Positions 5,497-6,167 of a stretch of 6,167 nt of DNA are shown here, piece by piece (within the stretch, counting starts at the first letter, position 1; each line of letters opens with the position of its first letter). The notes under the pieces are model-generated. The model was not told the origin of the DNA. It saw only the letters and a program-made list of their open reading frames with translations, and searched no databases. The position numbers were made by a program, and so were the translations under genes. The DNA comes from Chloroflexota bacterium. Its GTDB lineage: Bacteria > Chloroflexota > Anaerolineae > Thermoflexales > Thermoflexaceae. The stretch covers positions 1 through 6,167 of the forward strand of contig JAUQQB010000177.1 in the NCBI GenBank assembly GCA_030550075.1, given 5' to 3'.

Positions 5497-6167
5497 ATGG
5501 CATTCCTCAAGACGGTTTACACGATCTGGTATCGTGATCTGTTGCGCTTCCTTCGCGATCGAACCCGTATCGTGAGCTCCCTGGGCCAGCCCCTGCTCTT
5601 CCTGATCGTGTTCGGCAACGGCCTGGCTCCCGCGGTAGCCGCCGGGATGGGTGGGGTGGACTTCCGGACCTTCCTCTTCCCGGGCATCCTGAGCATGGCC
5701 GTGCTCTTCACCGCGGTCTTCTCGGCGGTCTCGATTGTATGGGATCGAGAGTTCGGGTTTTTGAAGGAAGTGCTGGTCGCGCCGGTATCCCGGGCCGCGG
5801 TCGCCCTGGGCAAGGTGGCCGGGGGCAGCACCACCGCGCTGATCCAGGGGCTTCTCATCATGCTTCTGGCCCCGCTGGTGGGCGTGCAATTCAGCATCCC
5901 CCAGATCCTCACCCTGATCGTGATGATGATCCTGGTGGCCGCCACGATGACCTCCTTCGGGATCCTGATCGCCGCCCGCATGCGCTCGATGGAAGGCTTC
6001 CACATGATGATGAACTTCCTGCTGATGCCCATGTTTTTTGTGAGCGGTGCCTTCTTCCCGCTGCGGCAGGTTCCCCTCTGGATGGAATGGCTGGCCCGGG
6101 TGGATCCGGTGACCTACGGGGTGGATGCCATGCGCCAAACGGCTCTTCGGGGAATCCTTCCGGAGCC
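5497..6167 (+). CDS. ABC-2 type permease, DrrB-like (partial, runs off the right edge)
   Basis: The first 223 codons of a membrane protein that would form the transport channel powered by the preceding ATPase. A short cytoplasmic N terminus (1-24) precedes a first helix around 26-45. Others lie at about 59-81, 112-130, 135-160 and 169-189. VWDREFGFLKEVLVAPVSR (81-99) matches the conserved cytoplasmic coupling segment of ABC-2 permeases, and FFVSGAFFPLRQVPLWMEWLARVDPVTYGVDAMR (180-213) is the characteristic late motif of DrrB/NodJ-type proteins. Complete relatives run about 250-280 residues, so only the last helix and tail should be missing. The ATG at 5497 has GGAGG (5482-5486) 10 bases upstream, overlapping the end of the ATPase gene, and a nearer GAGG (5491-5494), indicating translational coupling. 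No frameshift is seen. Confidence 0.93.
   Translation, partial: MAFLKTVYTIWYRDLLRFLRDRTRIVSSLGQPLLFLIVFGNGLAPAVAAGMGGVDFRTFLFPGILSMAVLFTAVFSAVSIVWDREFGFLKEVLVAPVSRAAVALGKVAGGSTTALIQGLLIMLLAPLVGVQFSIPQILTLIVMMILVAATMTSFGILIAARMRSMEGFHMMMNFLLMPMFFVSGAFFPLRQVPLWMEWLARVDPVTYGVDAMRQTALRGILPE

Noticed and set aside
5419..6138. Minus-strand open frame of 239 codons, rich in His, Gly and Glu, opposite the permease.
   Set aside because: The His/Gln-rich composition is the antisense image of a membrane protein rich in Met, Leu and Val codons. The plus-strand permease is clearly real.
1..6167. CRISPR array, tRNA, rRNA, insertion sequence or phage features.
   Set aside because: No regularly spaced direct repeats, tRNA-like cloverleaf, transposase frame or terminal inverted repeats were seen on either strand.

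Overview
This window of about 6.2 kb looks like the chromosome of an aerobic, GC-rich, probably monoderm and possibly thermophilic bacterium. A Chloroflexota-type lineage is my best guess, based on the lipoprotein-anchored caa3 subunit II, the blue-copper lipoprotein and the general protein style. No rRNA or other marker gene is present to confirm it.

The left half is a leftward respiratory cluster on the minus strand. ctaC (3645 to 2620) encodes cytochrome c oxidase subunit II with a fused cytochrome c domain. ctaD (2608 to 728) encodes subunit I of the A1 heme-copper oxidase type, with two extra C-terminal membrane helices. About 100 bases further on is a small cupredoxin lipoprotein (623 to 129). 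Together they describe a caa3-type terminal oxidase: electrons enter through heme c and CuA of subunit II and pass to heme a, heme a3 and CuB in subunit I, coupled to proton pumping. The cupredoxin is a plausible surface-tethered electron carrier or copper-handling partner. No subunit III or assembly gene lies between ctaD and the cupredoxin gene.

The right half is a rightward cluster on the plus strand. It holds a MarR-family regulator (3944 to 4405), a DrrA-type ABC exporter ATPase (4497 to 5489) and the start of a DrrB/ABC-2-type permease (from 5497, cut by the window edge). This is the usual layout of a MarR-controlled drug or lipid exporter.

The two clusters diverge from a 298-base AT-rich intergenic region (3646 to 3943), the most informative non-coding part. 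It holds two good sigma70-type promoters, one per direction, each with a 17-base spacer. Each has a perfect inverted repeat where a repressor would act: one in the spacer of the ctaC promoter (3715-3730) and one at the predicted start site of the marR promoter (3896-3912). The ctaC leader also has an RNA hairpin directly before its Shine-Dalgarno sequence. I saw no CRISPR array, tRNA, rRNA, insertion sequence or clearly novel defence-type system. The main points of interest are the regulatory architecture and the unusual make-up of the oxidase locus.
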